6,315 nucleotides of DNA from Armatimonadota bacterium (GTDB taxonomy: Bacteria; Armatimonadota; Abditibacteriia; CG2-30-59-28), in NCBI GenBank assembly GCA_016199605.1, contig JACQGJ010000088.1, positions 1-6,315 of the forward strand, read 5' to 3'. Both the position numbers and the translations under genes were made by a program. Numbering within the stretch: position 1 is the first letter of the stretch; every line of letters starts with the position of its first letter. The notes below the pieces were generated by a model. It was not told the origin of the DNA and made no database searches. It saw only the letters and a program-made list of their open reading frames with translations. Shown in pieces: positions 5,619 through 6,315 of this stretch.

Positions 5619-6315
5619 TCCAGGACCCCGACATGCATTCCACCGGTCTCAAGGTCTTGTCCCTGGGTTTCACCCGAGACCTCTGGGAGGACGAGGACGG
5701 CGTCCAGGGCGACACCCTCAACCGGTTGATTGCCAACAGTCGGCACCTGTCCTATTATGCCGTCGTCACTCATTCCTTCCGTAAACACCGATTGGTCACC
5801 CCCAGAAAAATCAACGAGACCTTCTGGACCTATGCGACCAATGCTGTCACGCCGATCGATGCCTGGTGGAGGATGTTCAGGCTGGGGTCAAGGATGGGCA
5901 GGCAACACTCGCTTGACCTCATCCAGACACAGGACCCGTTCCTTACAGGAAGCGTCGGTCACTGCCTGAGTCGGCAGCTTGGAGTGCCACTCAACGTCTG
6001 TGTGTATGGATCCAATCCCTTTGACGTCCACTGGAGGCGTGGCTCATGGATCAACCGTCTCGGCGCTCCCTGGGCAAGAGCCATCTTGAGATCTGCGGCG
6101 GGAATTCAGGCTGACGGCACCGCCACGATTCAGTCGCTGGTCACCAATGGAATTCCCGAAGAGCGAATCGCCTACAAACCAGTGGTCCCGAACAATCTTT
6201 CGCAGTTCTTCTCGGCGAAACGCGACGAGAGTCTCAGAAAGGAATTATCCGCCGACCGCCGCTTCGATCATCTCGCTCTGTTCGTGGGCCGGTTTGTGCC
6301 ACAGAAGAACCTCCG
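5615..6315 (+). CDS. GT4-family glycosyltransferase, N-terminal part (cut by window edge)
   Basis: The frame is open from TTG 5615 to the end of the window, 233 complete codons. Counted from that TTG: LKVLSLGFTRDLWEDEDGV (12-30) is the first Rossmann strand and loop; LDLIQTQDPFLTGSVG (100-115) is a frequent GT4 segment; LGVPLNVCVYGSNPF (122-136), the basic W-rich stretch to about 160, then GIQADGTATIQSLVTNGIPE (163-182) and RIAYKPVVPN (184-193) lead to the interdomain linker. FVGRFVPQKNL (223-233) begins the donor domain with its G-R-x4-K phosphate site. EX7E would lie outside the window. TTG 5615 forms a TTGA overlap with the remnant stop and has a strong purine-rich site before it; ATG 5633, six codons on, is the alternative. 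Probable role: adding a sugar to the growing repeat unit at the cytoplasmic face. Donor and acceptor are unknown. Confidence 0.9.
   Translation, partial: MIQDPDMHSTGLKVLSLGFTRDLWEDEDGVQGDTLNRLIANSRHLSYYAVVTHSFRKHRLVTPRKINETFWTYATNAVTPIDAWWRMFRLGSRMGRQHSLDLIQTQDPFLTGSVGHCLSRQLGVPLNVCVYGSNPFDVHWRRGSWINRLGAPWARAILRSAAGIQADGTATIQSLVTNGIPEERIAYKPVVPNNLSQFFSAKRDESLRKELSADRRFDHLALFVGRFVPQKNL

Noticed and set aside
5363..5788. A 141-codon - strand open frame over the glycosyltransferase remnant
   Set aside because: It spans the ends of two + strand frames with clear GT4 motifs, shows no motif of its own and has no ribosome site that stands out.
5730..5969. A 79-codon + strand frame inside the last glycosyltransferase
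   Set aside because: It is an out-of-frame shadow of a continuous GT4 reading frame and has no domain-like sequence.

Overview
The window is part of a bacterial surface-polysaccharide (exopolysaccharide, capsule or O-antigen type) biosynthesis locus. Every convincing gene lies on the + strand. Composition is moderately GC-rich by eye, and GTG and TTG starts are used beside ATG. Nothing identifies the species. The sugar-transferase tail and the mix of methyltransferases, a radical SAM protein and GT4 glycosyltransferases fit a Gram-negative or environmental bacterium, but that is inference. I see no tRNA, rRNA, CRISPR array, insertion sequence or phage gene.

Layout: (1) bases 1-249 are the C-terminal end of a polyprenyl-phosphate sugar-1-phosphate transferase, the enzyme that starts the lipid-linked repeat unit. 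(2) Bases 250-405 are non-coding, with a likely intrinsic terminator and a second perfect hairpin. (3) Bases 406-1746 encode a Wzx-type flippase. (4) Bases 1743-2429 encode a methyltransferase-like protein with a degenerate SAM loop, overlapping the flippase by ATGA. (5) Bases 2484-3473 encode a radical SAM protein with a shortened SPASM-like cysteine set. (6) A 111-base gap precedes a second, canonical SAM methyltransferase (3585-4157). (7) An ATGA overlap leads into a complete GT4 glycosyltransferase (4154-5314). (8) Bases 5301-5618 hold the remains of another GT4 gene whose start and end are joined in frame with nearly all of the middle missing. (9) Its stop overlaps a TTG start of a third GT4 gene that runs off the right edge.

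Reading the genes together (inference): the sugar transferase loads the first sugar on the lipid carrier, GT4 enzymes extend the oligosaccharide, the methyltransferases and radical SAM protein may modify a sugar or precursor, and the flippase moves the lipid-linked unit across the membrane. No Wzy polymerase, chain-length regulator or export protein is visible, so the locus must extend past the window. The most notable points are the internally deleted glycosyltransferase that still keeps the reading frame into the next gene, the radical SAM gene flanked by two methyltransferases that share a late motif, and the doubtful start codon of the flippase. I do not find strong evidence for a wholly new system.
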